DNA of 21,579 nt from Thermoplasmata archaeon. Lineage in GTDB: Archaea > Thermoplasmatota > Thermoplasmata > GCA-020350865. Below the pieces are notes generated by a model. That model ran no database searches. It was not told the DNA's origin and saw only the letters and a list, made by a program, of their open reading frames with translations. This document shows positions 15,825 through 21,579 of the stretch, piece after piece. Position 1 is the stretch's first letter. Each line of letters begins with the position of its first letter. Location of the stretch: positions 827,152 to 848,730 of the forward strand of contig CP070672.1 in NCBI GenBank assembly GCA_020351895.1, written 5' to 3'. Position numbers and translations under genes: made by a program.

Positions 15825-16298
15825 ATGGAAAAAGCAACGTTTGGAGCAGGATGTTTCTGGGGGGTTGAGGCTGCATTTAGAAAGGTAAAAGGAGTATTGG
15901 ATACTTCGGTTGGATACATGGGTGGAAACCTCAAGAATCCCACCTACAAGGATGTGTGCACAGACAAAACCGGCCATGCCGAGGTTGTCCAAGTTGAGTT
16001 TGACCCTGATGTGGTCTCGTACGAGGAGCTTCTAAATGTGTTCTGGGATATACATGATCCTGCACAGCTAAACAGACAGGGTCCTGATTTCGGCACTCAA
16101 TACAGATCTGTGATTTTTTTTCATGATGAGGAGCAGAAGAAATTAGCAATTTCATCAAAGGAGCAACTTGAGCGATCTGGAAAATATGAGGGTGAGATTG
16201 GAACTGATATTACTCCTGCTTCCATTTTCTATAGGGCTGAGGAATATCATCAAAGGTATAATGAAAAACATGGGATTGATAGCTGCAGAATTGGGTGA
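15825..16298 (+). CDS. msrA: peptide methionine sulfoxide reductase MsrA
   Basis: A 157-residue MsrA that reduces the S-epimer of methionine sulfoxide in proteins or free methionine. The catalytic motif [10 protein letters not shown] (C10), the SVGYMGG loop, [13 protein letters not shown] and [10 protein letters not shown] are all present. A C-terminal cysteine (GIDSCRIG) can act as the resolving residue. ATG 15825 is preferred to ATG 15810 because family members begin [13 protein letters not shown] and GAAAGGG lies before it. It follows the AlkZ-like gene closely, and its stop codon lies within the Shine-Dalgarno site of the next gene, so the transcript continues. Confidence 0.95.
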   Translation: MEKATFGAGCFWGVEAAFRKVKGVLDTSVGYMGGNLKNPTYKDVCTDKTGHAEVVQVEFDPDVVSYEELLNVFWDIHDPAQLNRQGPDFGTQYRSVIFFHDEEQKKLAISSKEQLERSGKYEGEIGTDITPASIFYRAEEYHQRYNEKHGIDSCRIG

Positions 16299-16302
16299 AA
16301 TC

Positions 16303-16797
16303 ATGGATTCCGATTACATCTATGAAGAGAAGATTTTTGCCAAGGTGATAGGAGGAATCTTGGGTTCTGTAATGGTGCTCATGCTTGTTATTATGATGTA
16401 TCAGATTATTGCAGGGCCCCTGGGTGATGATCCTGCTCCAACACTGTTCTTCTTGATCATGTTCCTTATATTTTTAATGTTGACTCTCATCTTCAGCAGA
16501 CTGATCATCAGAATGACGTTTCAATCAATTACAGTGGGATTCGGAATTATCAAGCGCACTATCCCTTGGGAGAATATCTCTGCCGTTAGAATCGACGAAA
16601 CATCCGCCATCAAATACGGGGGAGCAGGCATACGAATGGCCAAGGTTCAAGGAAAATGGGTTTTGGTGTACAATGTAATCGGAGGCCCCAGATGTGTCCT
16701 TACATTAAAAGAAGGTAGATTCAAGGAGTTCATATTTTCCACCAAAAATCCAGAAGAAGTAATAAATGTGGTCACGGGTCAGATTGTATTAAAATGA
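16303..16797 (+). CDS. two-helix membrane protein with PH-like C-terminal domain
   Basis: A 164-residue protein. Two membrane helices (about 12-37 and 47-70) form a hairpin, followed by a soluble beta-rich domain resembling bacterial PH-like domains (FGIIKRTIPWENISAVRID, then KYGGAGIRMAKVQGKWVLVYN and CVLTLKEGRFKEFIFSTKNPEEVINVV). The strand pattern and the closing amphipathic helix fit that fold. The ligand and role are unknown. ATG 16303 is set by GGGTGA 4 nt upstream, which contains the msrA stop codon. A longer in-frame reading from 16168 would overlap msrA by 131 nt and is rejected. It ends the long plus-strand run. Confidence 0.75.
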   Translation: MDSDYIYEEKIFAKVIGGILGSVMVLMLVIMMYQIIAGPLGDDPAPTLFFLIMFLIFLMLTLIFSRLIIRMTFQSITVGFGIIKRTIPWENISAVRIDETSAIKYGGAGIRMAKVQGKWVLVYNVIGGPRCVLTLKEGRFKEFIFSTKNPEEVINVVTGQIVLK

Positions 16798-16816
16798 TCT
16801 TGCATGGACCTTATTA

Positions 16817-16860
16817 CCACCCTTTGGTGGGTATAAATTGCACTAGAATTCTAAAATTCT
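16817..16860 (+). terminator. two small hairpins after the long plus-strand run
   Basis: CCACC-CTTT-GGTGG (16817-16830) and AGAATT-CTAA-AATTCT (16845-16860) lie 20-60 nt after the stop at 16797. Both have perfect short stems with 4-nt loops. T-rich sequence follows the second (TCTTCGCAAACTTATTTTAT). They could mark the transcript end or shape the leader of the next gene. No strong U-tract directly follows either stem. Confidence 0.3.
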
Positions 16861-16931
16861 CTTCGCAAACTTATTTTATCTTCAATTCCTTTAGGAAAAC
16901 CATATAACTTCAATAAATCTAGAGGTGCATC

Positions 16932-17825
16932 ATGTTAACCGGGATTCACCTTCTCCTGACCTATATGTGCAATATGGAATGCGAACATTGTTTCGTGTAC
17001 AGCAGCCCCAGCGCAAAGGGGACCTTCACCTTAAACCAGATTAGGGAAATTCTTGATGAACTGCTTGAAATTGGGACAATAGAATGGGTTTACTTTGAGG
17101 GTGGAGAGCCATTTATGTTCTACCCCCTGATGATAGAGGGTATCAAACTCGCCAAGGAGAGGGGATTCAAAACAGGTGTTGTGACAAATGCATACTGGGT
17201 GACATCCGAGGAAGATGCCGAGCTTTGGCTCAGGCCCCTTTGTGAATTGGGTATATCTGATCTCAGTATAAGTGATGACTCATTCCATTATGAGGAGAAG
17301 GAAAATCCTGCAAAACTTGCACAAGCTGCGGCAAAAAAGCTCGGAATGCCAGTGGGCTCAATTTGTATTGACAAGCCGAGGGTAGATGCAGAAACTAATC
17401 CCTTAAAAGGAGAACCTGTTGTTCGTGGTGGAGCTCTGCTCAAAGGGAGGGCCGTGGAGAAACTGATAGTTGACCGCCCCAAAAGAAAATTCAATGCATT
17501 CGCAGAGTGCCCCGAGGAAGATCTTAAAAATCCCAAAAGGGTACATCTAGACCCCCTTGCATATGTACATATCTGCCAAGGATTGGTCATGGGTAACATA
17601 TGGGAGAAAAAACTCTCGGAAATGATTATGAACTATGATGCAGAAAAACATCCGATATGTGGTCCCTTACTTTCGGGAGGACCAGCCAATTTGGCAAAAA
17701 AATACGAGGTTGAACATAAAGAAGTATATGTTAGTGCTTGTCATTTCTGTTACGAAGTCCGTAGAAAATTATTGGATAGATTTCCAAAATATCTTGCTCC
17801 AAGACAAGTTTATGGAATGGAATAG
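16932..17825 (+). CDS. radical SAM protein with SPASM-like C-terminal cysteines
   Basis: A 297-residue radical SAM enzyme. The cluster motif is TYMCNMECEHCF (C13, C17, C20), the SAM-binding GGEP is at 57-60 (YFEGGEPFMFYP), and a TGVVTNAYW strand 3 follows. The C-terminal half has C193, C215, C243, C270 and C273, with VHICQGLVMGNIWEKKLSEM resembling the SPASM/Twitch pattern (Cys, then a G-NI turn). At least one auxiliary cluster is therefore likely. SPASM proteins often modify peptides, but no precursor peptide gene is evident nearby. Start ATG 16932 has AGAGGTG (16921-16927) 4 nt upstream. It appears transcribed separately from the run before it. An AlkD gene follows after 66 nt. Substrate unknown. 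Confidence 0.85.
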   Translation: MLTGIHLLLTYMCNMECEHCFVYSSPSAKGTFTLNQIREILDELLEIGTIEWVYFEGGEPFMFYPLMIEGIKLAKERGFKTGVVTNAYWVTSEEDAELWLRPLCELGISDLSISDDSFHYEEKENPAKLAQAAAKKLGMPVGSICIDKPRVDAETNPLKGEPVVRGGALLKGRAVEKLIVDRPKRKFNAFAECPEEDLKNPKRVHLDPLAYVHICQGLVMGNIWEKKLSEMIMNYDAEKHPICGPLLSGGPANLAKKYEVEHKEVYVSACHFCYEVRRKLLDRFPKYLAPRQVYGME

Positions 17826-17891
17826 TATCATTCCACTTTAACAAAACATCATATGTTTATCCTGAATCCACATAATAGAAGAGGCTAGTAA

Positions 17892-18569
17892 ATGCAGTAT
17901 GAAGTTATCATAAGAAATTTGAAAGCACAATCAGATCCTAAAGCCGTGAAAGGTATGGCAAGGTATGGAATCAATCCAAAAAATAACTACGGTATCAGCG
18001 TTACCACCCTACGGAAGATGGCCAAGGAGATTGGCACAGAGCATGAACTTGCATTAAGACTTTGGGCCTCAGGGATTCGAGATGCTCGAATACTTGCGGC
18101 CACCATAGACGACCCAGATATGGTTACAGAGGAGCAATTAGAGAAAATGGTTTTGGATTTGGATTCATGGGATATATGCGATCACTGCTCAAGTGACATC
18201 TTTCTTAAATCAAAATTTGCATACAAAAAGGCCGTAGAATGGAGCAGTAGGGAGGAAGAGTTCGTGAAAAGGGCAGCATTCTCCCTTATGGCAAGACTCG
18301 CGGTGCGTGATAAGAAAGCGAAAGATGAAAGGTTTAAGCAATTTCTTCCCATAATAAAACGAGAGGCTGATGATGAAAGAAATTATGTAAAGAAGGCAGT
18401 AAACTGGGCCTTAAGGCAGATCGGGAAAAGAAACCGCAATCTGAATAGAATGGCTATAAAAACTGCTAAGGAAATTCAAAGGATGGATTCGAAAAGTGCA
18501 AAGTGGATAGCCTCTGATGCCTTGAGGGAGTTGACCAGTGAGAAGATTCAGAAGAGGTTGAAAAGATGA
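17892..18569 (+). CDS. AlkD-family DNA alkylation repair glycosylase
   Basis: A 225-residue all-helical HEAT-like protein of the AlkD/AlkC family (PF08713). These enzymes excise cationic N3- and N7-alkylpurines without flipping the base into a pocket. Catalytic residues of Bacillus cereus AlkD (W109, D113, W187) have counterparts here: LDSWDICDHC gives W93 and D97, and VNWALRQIGKRN gives W172, with nearly identical spacing. The opening KAVKGMARYGINPKNNYGISVTTLRK is typical. The C-terminal tail is lysine/arginine rich, fitting DNA contact. ATG 17892 has GAGG about 8 nt upstream. Its stop overlaps the start of the second toroid gene (ATGA), so the two are translationally coupled. The reaction is established for the family; the lesion handled here is unknown, and the family includes YtkR2, which removes bulky yatakemycin adducts. 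Confidence 0.92.
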   Translation: MQYEVIIRNLKAQSDPKAVKGMARYGINPKNNYGISVTTLRKMAKEIGTEHELALRLWASGIRDARILAATIDDPDMVTEEQLEKMVLDLDSWDICDHCSSDIFLKSKFAYKKAVEWSSREEEFVKRAAFSLMARLAVRDKKAKDERFKQFLPIIKREADDERNYVKKAVNWALRQIGKRNRNLNRMAIKTAKEIQRMDSKSAKWIASDALRELTSEKIQKRLKR

Positions 18570-19540
18570 GGACAATAAACAGTGAAATCATCGATAAGTT
18601 ACTCAACTCGGATGAACCATCGATACGCTATAAAGTTTTAACCGGAGTCGTCGGTACAGAACCGGAGTCTTCCGAAATCAAGGAACTTCAGGAACAGATA
18701 AAAAAATCCCCTCGTGTGGAAATGCTACTATCAGAAAGAAATAAGGACGGAAAAATACCCCACAGACCCTATGCCAAATGGTATGGGGCTCACTGGTTGT
18801 TGGCAGATCTGGCCGATATTGGCTATCCAAAAAAAGATGAATCTCTCATTCCCTTGAGGGAGCAAATATATGAGTGGCTTTTTTCAAAGGAGCACGAGGA
18901 GAAAATCAAATCCATTAAGGGAAGGATTAGAAGATGTGCATCCCAGGAAGGGAATGCACTATATTACCTTCTTTCCCTGGGTTTGGAGGATGGGAAAACC
19001 GATGAATTGGCAGAACGCCTTTCCAAATGGCAATGGCCAGATGGAGGATGGAATTGCGACAAAAAACCAGATGCTATGAATTCCTCATTTATGGAGAGTC
19101 TTATTCCTCTCCGCGCATTGGCACTGCATGCCCGGGTAACTGGGAAAATATCTTCAAAAGAAGCCACAAAAAAAGCTGCCGAAGTCTTCCTCAAGCGTAA
19201 TTGCTACAGAGGCCAAAGAGACGGAAACATCATCAAACCCGAGTTCGTTAAACTGCATTATCCATGCTACTGGCATTATGACATATTATTTGGACTAAAA
19301 GTCTTGACTGAAGCTGGATATATCCATGATGCACGGTGTGAGGATGCGTTGAATCTACTGGAATCGAAGCGGCTTTTAGATGGTGGATTTCCAGCTGAAA
19401 AGAGCTATTATCGAGTAGCAAATGAAAAAATATCAGGACGTTCTCTTGTCGATTGGGGAGGTACCAGTAAAAGAAGAATGAATGAATTTGTTACGGCAGA
19501 TGCCCTATTTGTCTTAAATAAATCTGGAAGATTGTTGTGA
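18566..19540 (+). CDS. alpha/alpha-toroid protein, copy 2
   Basis: A 324-residue homologue of the protein at 13547-14593. The N-terminal block KLLNSDEPSIRYKVLTGV matches its ENDNPSVRYFTLRD, and QW-like helix ends recur (KWQWPDGGWNCD, LLDGGFPAE). C124 (RRCASQEGN), C164 (GGWNCD) and C234 (HYPCYWHYDI) are candidates for a shared metal or structural site; the first two align with C152 and C204 of copy 1. No cyclase DxDD motif is seen. It overlaps the alkD stop by ATGA, the tightest coupling in this half of the window, which implies matched production with the glycosylase. Such proteins are sometimes mislabelled in annotations as NifH-like or squalene cyclase; neither label is supported here. Function unknown; a glycosylase accessory role is proposed. 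Confidence 0.82.
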   Translation: MRTINSEIIDKLLNSDEPSIRYKVLTGVVGTEPESSEIKELQEQIKKSPRVEMLLSERNKDGKIPHRPYAKWYGAHWLLADLADIGYPKKDESLIPLREQIYEWLFSKEHEEKIKSIKGRIRRCASQEGNALYYLLSLGLEDGKTDELAERLSKWQWPDGGWNCDKKPDAMNSSFMESLIPLRALALHARVTGKISSKEATKKAAEVFLKRNCYRGQRDGNIIKPEFVKLHYPCYWHYDILFGLKVLTEAGYIHDARCEDALNLLESKRLLDGGFPAEKSYYRVANEKISGRSLVDWGGTSKRRMNEFVTADALFVLNKSGRLL

Positions 19541-19825
19541 AAAGGAACATCATTCCGGGTCTCTATATAATGGCGATGTTCCTCAACATGTAAAACCAAT
19601 TAATATCGGCAATTAGGGCTAAAATTGTTATTCATGAAGATGAACTTGAGACCCATGAAAGGGATATAAGAGTTCATCAAAACATGAAATCATCTTTAAT
19701 TGGACACACCAGAAGGTGATGATTCACAGGATAGGGCAATCACCGAAGTTACGATGCTCTGTTTCGCAAACTTCTTTTACCCATATGACGTTATGTAATA
19801 GGAAGCCGCCCTTAGGAGATAATGC
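19541..19825. other. 285-bp intergenic region
   Basis: No gene is supported here. It holds the inverted repeat at 19543-19583 directly after the toroid stop. A clear AGGAGAT (19813-19819) before ATG 19826 is the ribosome-binding site of the crotonase gene. AT-rich segments near 19605-19640 could carry the promoter. No tRNA-like or riboswitch-like structure was recognised. Confidence 0.5.
19543..19583. terminator. 9-bp inverted repeat after the alkD-toroid pair
   Basis: AGGAACATC (19543-19551) and GATGTTCCT (19575-19583) are perfect complements separated by 23 nt. They begin 2 nt after the toroid stop codon at 19540. They could form a 3' end hairpin. The loop is long and no U-tract follows, and the loop contains a TATATAA-like string, so an operator or promoter role is an alternative. 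Confidence 0.4.
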
Positions 19826-20581
19826 ATGGAACTGGTTGAAATCGAACATTACGACAGAGTAACCGAGTTGAAACTGAATAACGGCATAACAAATGCCTTG
19901 AGCCTGGAATTTATTAGGAAGATATTTAAGAGTCTTAAAGACTTGAAGGATGATCCAGCTGTAAACGGTGTGGCAATCACCACAAACAACCATAAGTTCT
20001 TCTCCATCGGATTCGATATTCCCTCGCTTTACGATCTTAATGAACAGGATTTCAGGATATTTTACAGAACCTACAATCGTCTATGCATGGATTTGTATAC
20101 ATATCCCAAACCAACCATTGCAGCCATTACGGGACATGCAATAGCAGGAGGGTGTATCCTCGCTCTTTGCTGCGACTTTCGATTCATTGGAGAAGGGAGA
20201 AAACTCATGGGCCTCAACGAGGTCAAACTCGGAGTGCCTGTGCCGTATCCCGGAGATTGTGTGCTAAGGCAGTTGGTTGGACCACAAAATGCCCAGATTA
20301 TCATGGAAAAAGGATTATTCTATCCTTCCGAAGAGCTGCTACAAATGGGAATAGTTGACCGTGTGATACCCGTGGAGCAGGTAAATTCGAAAGCAATAGA
20401 TAGAGTCAAATTGGCAGGTAACATGCCGAATGAGGCATTCAATTTGATCAAACGCAATCGTCAGGAGATCGTTGAAAAACAGGTTCTAAAGCATTTGGCA
20501 AAGAAGGAGAAGACCTTCATAGAGAGCTGGTTTTCGGATGAAGCACGGAAGCTTCTAAAAGAGGGCATGGAAAAATTCTGA
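19826..20581 (+). CDS. crotonase family, probable delta3,delta2-enoyl-CoA isomerase type
   Basis: A 251-residue crotonase-fold protein. The oxyanion hole is formed by FFSIGFDI and HAIAGGCILAL. Of the two hydratase glutamates, the first (after GGGC in enoyl-CoA hydratase) is Ile111 here, while the second is kept in LMGLNEVKLGV (E132). The GLNE string and AGGC-x-x-ALxCD pattern resemble mitochondrial enoyl-CoA isomerase ECI1, which uses one glutamate. This points to double-bond isomerisation of unsaturated fatty acyl-CoA rather than hydration. No other beta-oxidation gene is nearby. AGGAGAT 6 nt before the ATG is a strong ribosome-binding site. The C-terminal helix (about 215-251) is lysine and glutamate rich, as usual for the trimer-forming region. 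Confidence 0.85.
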   Translation: MELVEIEHYDRVTELKLNNGITNALSLEFIRKIFKSLKDLKDDPAVNGVAITTNNHKFFSIGFDIPSLYDLNEQDFRIFYRTYNRLCMDLYTYPKPTIAAITGHAIAGGCILALCCDFRFIGEGRKLMGLNEVKLGVPVPYPGDCVLRQLVGPQNAQIIMEKGLFYPSEELLQMGIVDRVIPVEQVNSKAIDRVKLAGNMPNEAFNLIKRNRQEIVEKQVLKHLAKKEKTFIESWFSDEARKLLKEGMEKF

Positions 20582-20640
20582 TAGTTAAGAGATATATACC
20601 TAGACAAAGAGAATAATTAACAAAGATTTCCCCTATTACC

Positions 20641-20660
20641 TATATAAAAAAATATAAATT
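20641..20660 (+). promoter_or_regulatory. TATA-like region for the cysteine synthase gene
   Basis: TATATAAAAA followed by AATATAAATT lies 30-50 nt upstream of ATG 20691. Either box would place transcription between about 20667 and 20682. The leader would be short. GGGGG directly precedes the ATG, too close for a normal Shine-Dalgarno site. Confidence 0.45.
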
Positions 20661-20690
20661 CTCTGGAATCAATTTCGAATAAAATGGGGG

Positions 20691-21579
20691 ATGTGTAAAA
20701 TTATCTCAGACGAGCTTCTTTCCCGCATTCGCGGATTATCTTCACTTATAGGCAATACACCTCTTCTTGCATTTAACTTCACATTCCGGGGAAAAAAACG
20801 GAAAATCTATGCAAAAGCCGAACATCTCAACATGACAGGAAGCATCAAGGATAGGATGGCTTTTCACATCATATTGCAAGGATACAAGCGAGGAACCCTT
20901 AAACCCGCTAGTATGATAGTTGAGGCCACAAGCGGTAATACAGGCATCTCCTTTGCAGCCATTGGCCGGGCTTTGGGTCATCCTGTGATCATTTTCATGC
21001 CGGATTGGATGAGCAAAGAAAGGATCAATCTCATAAAGGGCCTGGGAGCTGAGATCAGGTTGGTGAGCAAAAAGGAGGGAGGATTTCTTGGGAGCATTGA
21101 AAAAGCCGAGGAACTGGCTAAAAACACCAAAGGAGCTTTTTTACCCAGACAGTTCTCCAATGTGGATAACAATGAGGCTCATTATCTAACAACTGGACCT
21201 GAGATATGGTGGCAGCTGGGTTTTCGTGGCCTTCGGCCCGATGCATTCATAGCTGGAGTGGGAACAGGAGGGACAATTATGGGTGTAGGGAAGTTTCTTA
21301 AAGAGAAGAATCTCGCAATAAAACTGCATCCATTGGAGCCTTCCAATTCCCCTATATTGTCCACAGGTCAGAAGGTTGGAACCCATCGTATCCAGGGTAT
21401 ATCAGATGAATTCATTCCAGATATTCTTGAATTGGAGGGTTTGGATGAGGTCATAAGTGTTGATGATGGTGATGCTATTATCATGTCACAGAAGCTTGCA
21501 TCTGAACTTGGAATCGGTGTAGGAATTTCATCTGGAGCGAATTTTCTTGGGGCTGTTATCGCTCAAAATGAATTGGGCA
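20691..21579 (+). CDS. cysteine synthase family PLP enzyme, 3' end outside the window
   Basis: An open frame of 296 codons running off the window, a fold-type II PLP enzyme of the cysteine synthase/cystathionine beta-synthase family. The opening [12 protein letters not shown] is typical. The PLP lysine is in [11 protein letters not shown] (K53), the substrate loop is [10 protein letters not shown] (81-85), the phosphate loop is [11 protein letters not shown], and SVDDGDAI with [14 protein letters not shown] lies near the end. The family makes cysteine from O-acetylserine, O-phosphoserine or serine plus sulfide or homocysteine; the donor used here is not evident. Length suggests only a few residues are missing. 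ATG 20691 is the only ATG in frame with the conserved N-terminus. It appears separately transcribed from the crotonase gene, 109 nt upstream. Confidence 0.9.
   Translation, partial: MCKIISDELLSRIRGLSSLIGNTPLLAFNFTFRGKKRKIYAKAEHLNMTGSIKDRMAFHIILQGYKRGTLKPASMIVEATSGNTGISFAAIGRALGHPVIIFMPDWMSKERINLIKGLGAEIRLVSKKEGGFLGSIEKAEELAKNTKGAFLPRQFSNVDNNEAHYLTTGPEIWWQLGFRGLRPDAFIAGVGTGGTIMGVGKFLKEKNLAIKLHPLEPSNSPILSTGQKVGTHRIQGISDEFIPDILELEGLDEVISVDDGDAIIMSQKLASELGIGVGISSGANFLGAVIAQNELG

Noticed and set aside
16168..16302. Longer N-terminus for the PH-like membrane protein
   Set aside because: It would overlap msrA by 131 nt out of frame, while ATG 16303 has a good GGGTGA site.
11021..17825. PQQ biosynthesis locus from the PqqB-like and radical SAM genes
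   Set aside because: The two genes are about 5 kb apart and there is no pqqA, pqqC or pqqD.
1..21579. CRISPR arrays, tRNA or rRNA genes, insertion sequences, attachment sites
   Set aside because: No regularly spaced repeats, cloverleaf-like segments, transposase genes or terminal inverted repeats were found by eye; a dedicated tRNA and repeat search was not possible.

Overview
The window looks like a chromosomal segment of a euryarchaeote, most likely a Thermoplasmatota-type lineage; that lineage call is a guess from gene style, not from a marker phylogeny. The archaeal assignment itself is firm. A minus-strand cluster encodes Pus10, ribosomal protein L21e, RNA polymerase subunit Rpo4/F and a DUF655 protein. 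TATA-like boxes lie 20-30 nt upstream of several starts, several genes look leaderless or short-leadered, and GTG/TTG starts are common. No rRNA, tRNA, CRISPR array or insertion sequence was seen.

Layout. 1-1655: a small two-helix membrane protein (minus) and a COG2108-type radical SAM protein (plus). 1707-5594: two convergent cell-surface genes, a beta-helix/CARDB protein with a C-terminal anchor and a gingipain-like C25 peptidase with an N-terminal anchor. 5730-8181 (minus): the DUF655 / rpo4 / rpl21e / pus10 information-processing operon, with Shine-Dalgarno sites embedded in or just after upstream stop codons. 8459-16797 (plus): a long co-directional run of a DUF998 membrane protein, a clan GH-A glycosidase-like protein, a haloalkane dehalogenase-like hydrolase, a PqqB-like metallo-beta-lactamase-fold protein, a glyoxalase-fold protein, a QueG-related double-4Fe-4S protein, a GNAT acetyltransferase, an alpha/alpha-toroid protein, an AlkZ/AlkX-like winged-helix protein, MsrA and a PH-like membrane protein. 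16932-19540: a second radical SAM protein, an AlkD-type DNA glycosylase and a second toroid protein. 19826-21579: an enoyl-CoA isomerase-like crotonase and a cysteine synthase cut by the window edge.

The most interesting signal is that two homologous toroid proteins of unknown function each sit next to a gene from a different DNA-alkylation glycosylase family. One pair is toroid then AlkZ-like (30 nt gap). The other is AlkD then toroid (ATGA overlap). Both glycosylase families include enzymes that remove bulky natural-product alkyl adducts (AlkZ for azinomycin B, the AlkD relative YtkR2 for yatakemycin). With a haloalkane dehalogenase, a glyoxalase-fold protein and MsrA upstream or between, the plus-strand half can be read as an electrophile-defence and damage-repair neighbourhood. 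That reading is inference; the gene pairings and the homology of the two toroid proteins are visible in the sequence.
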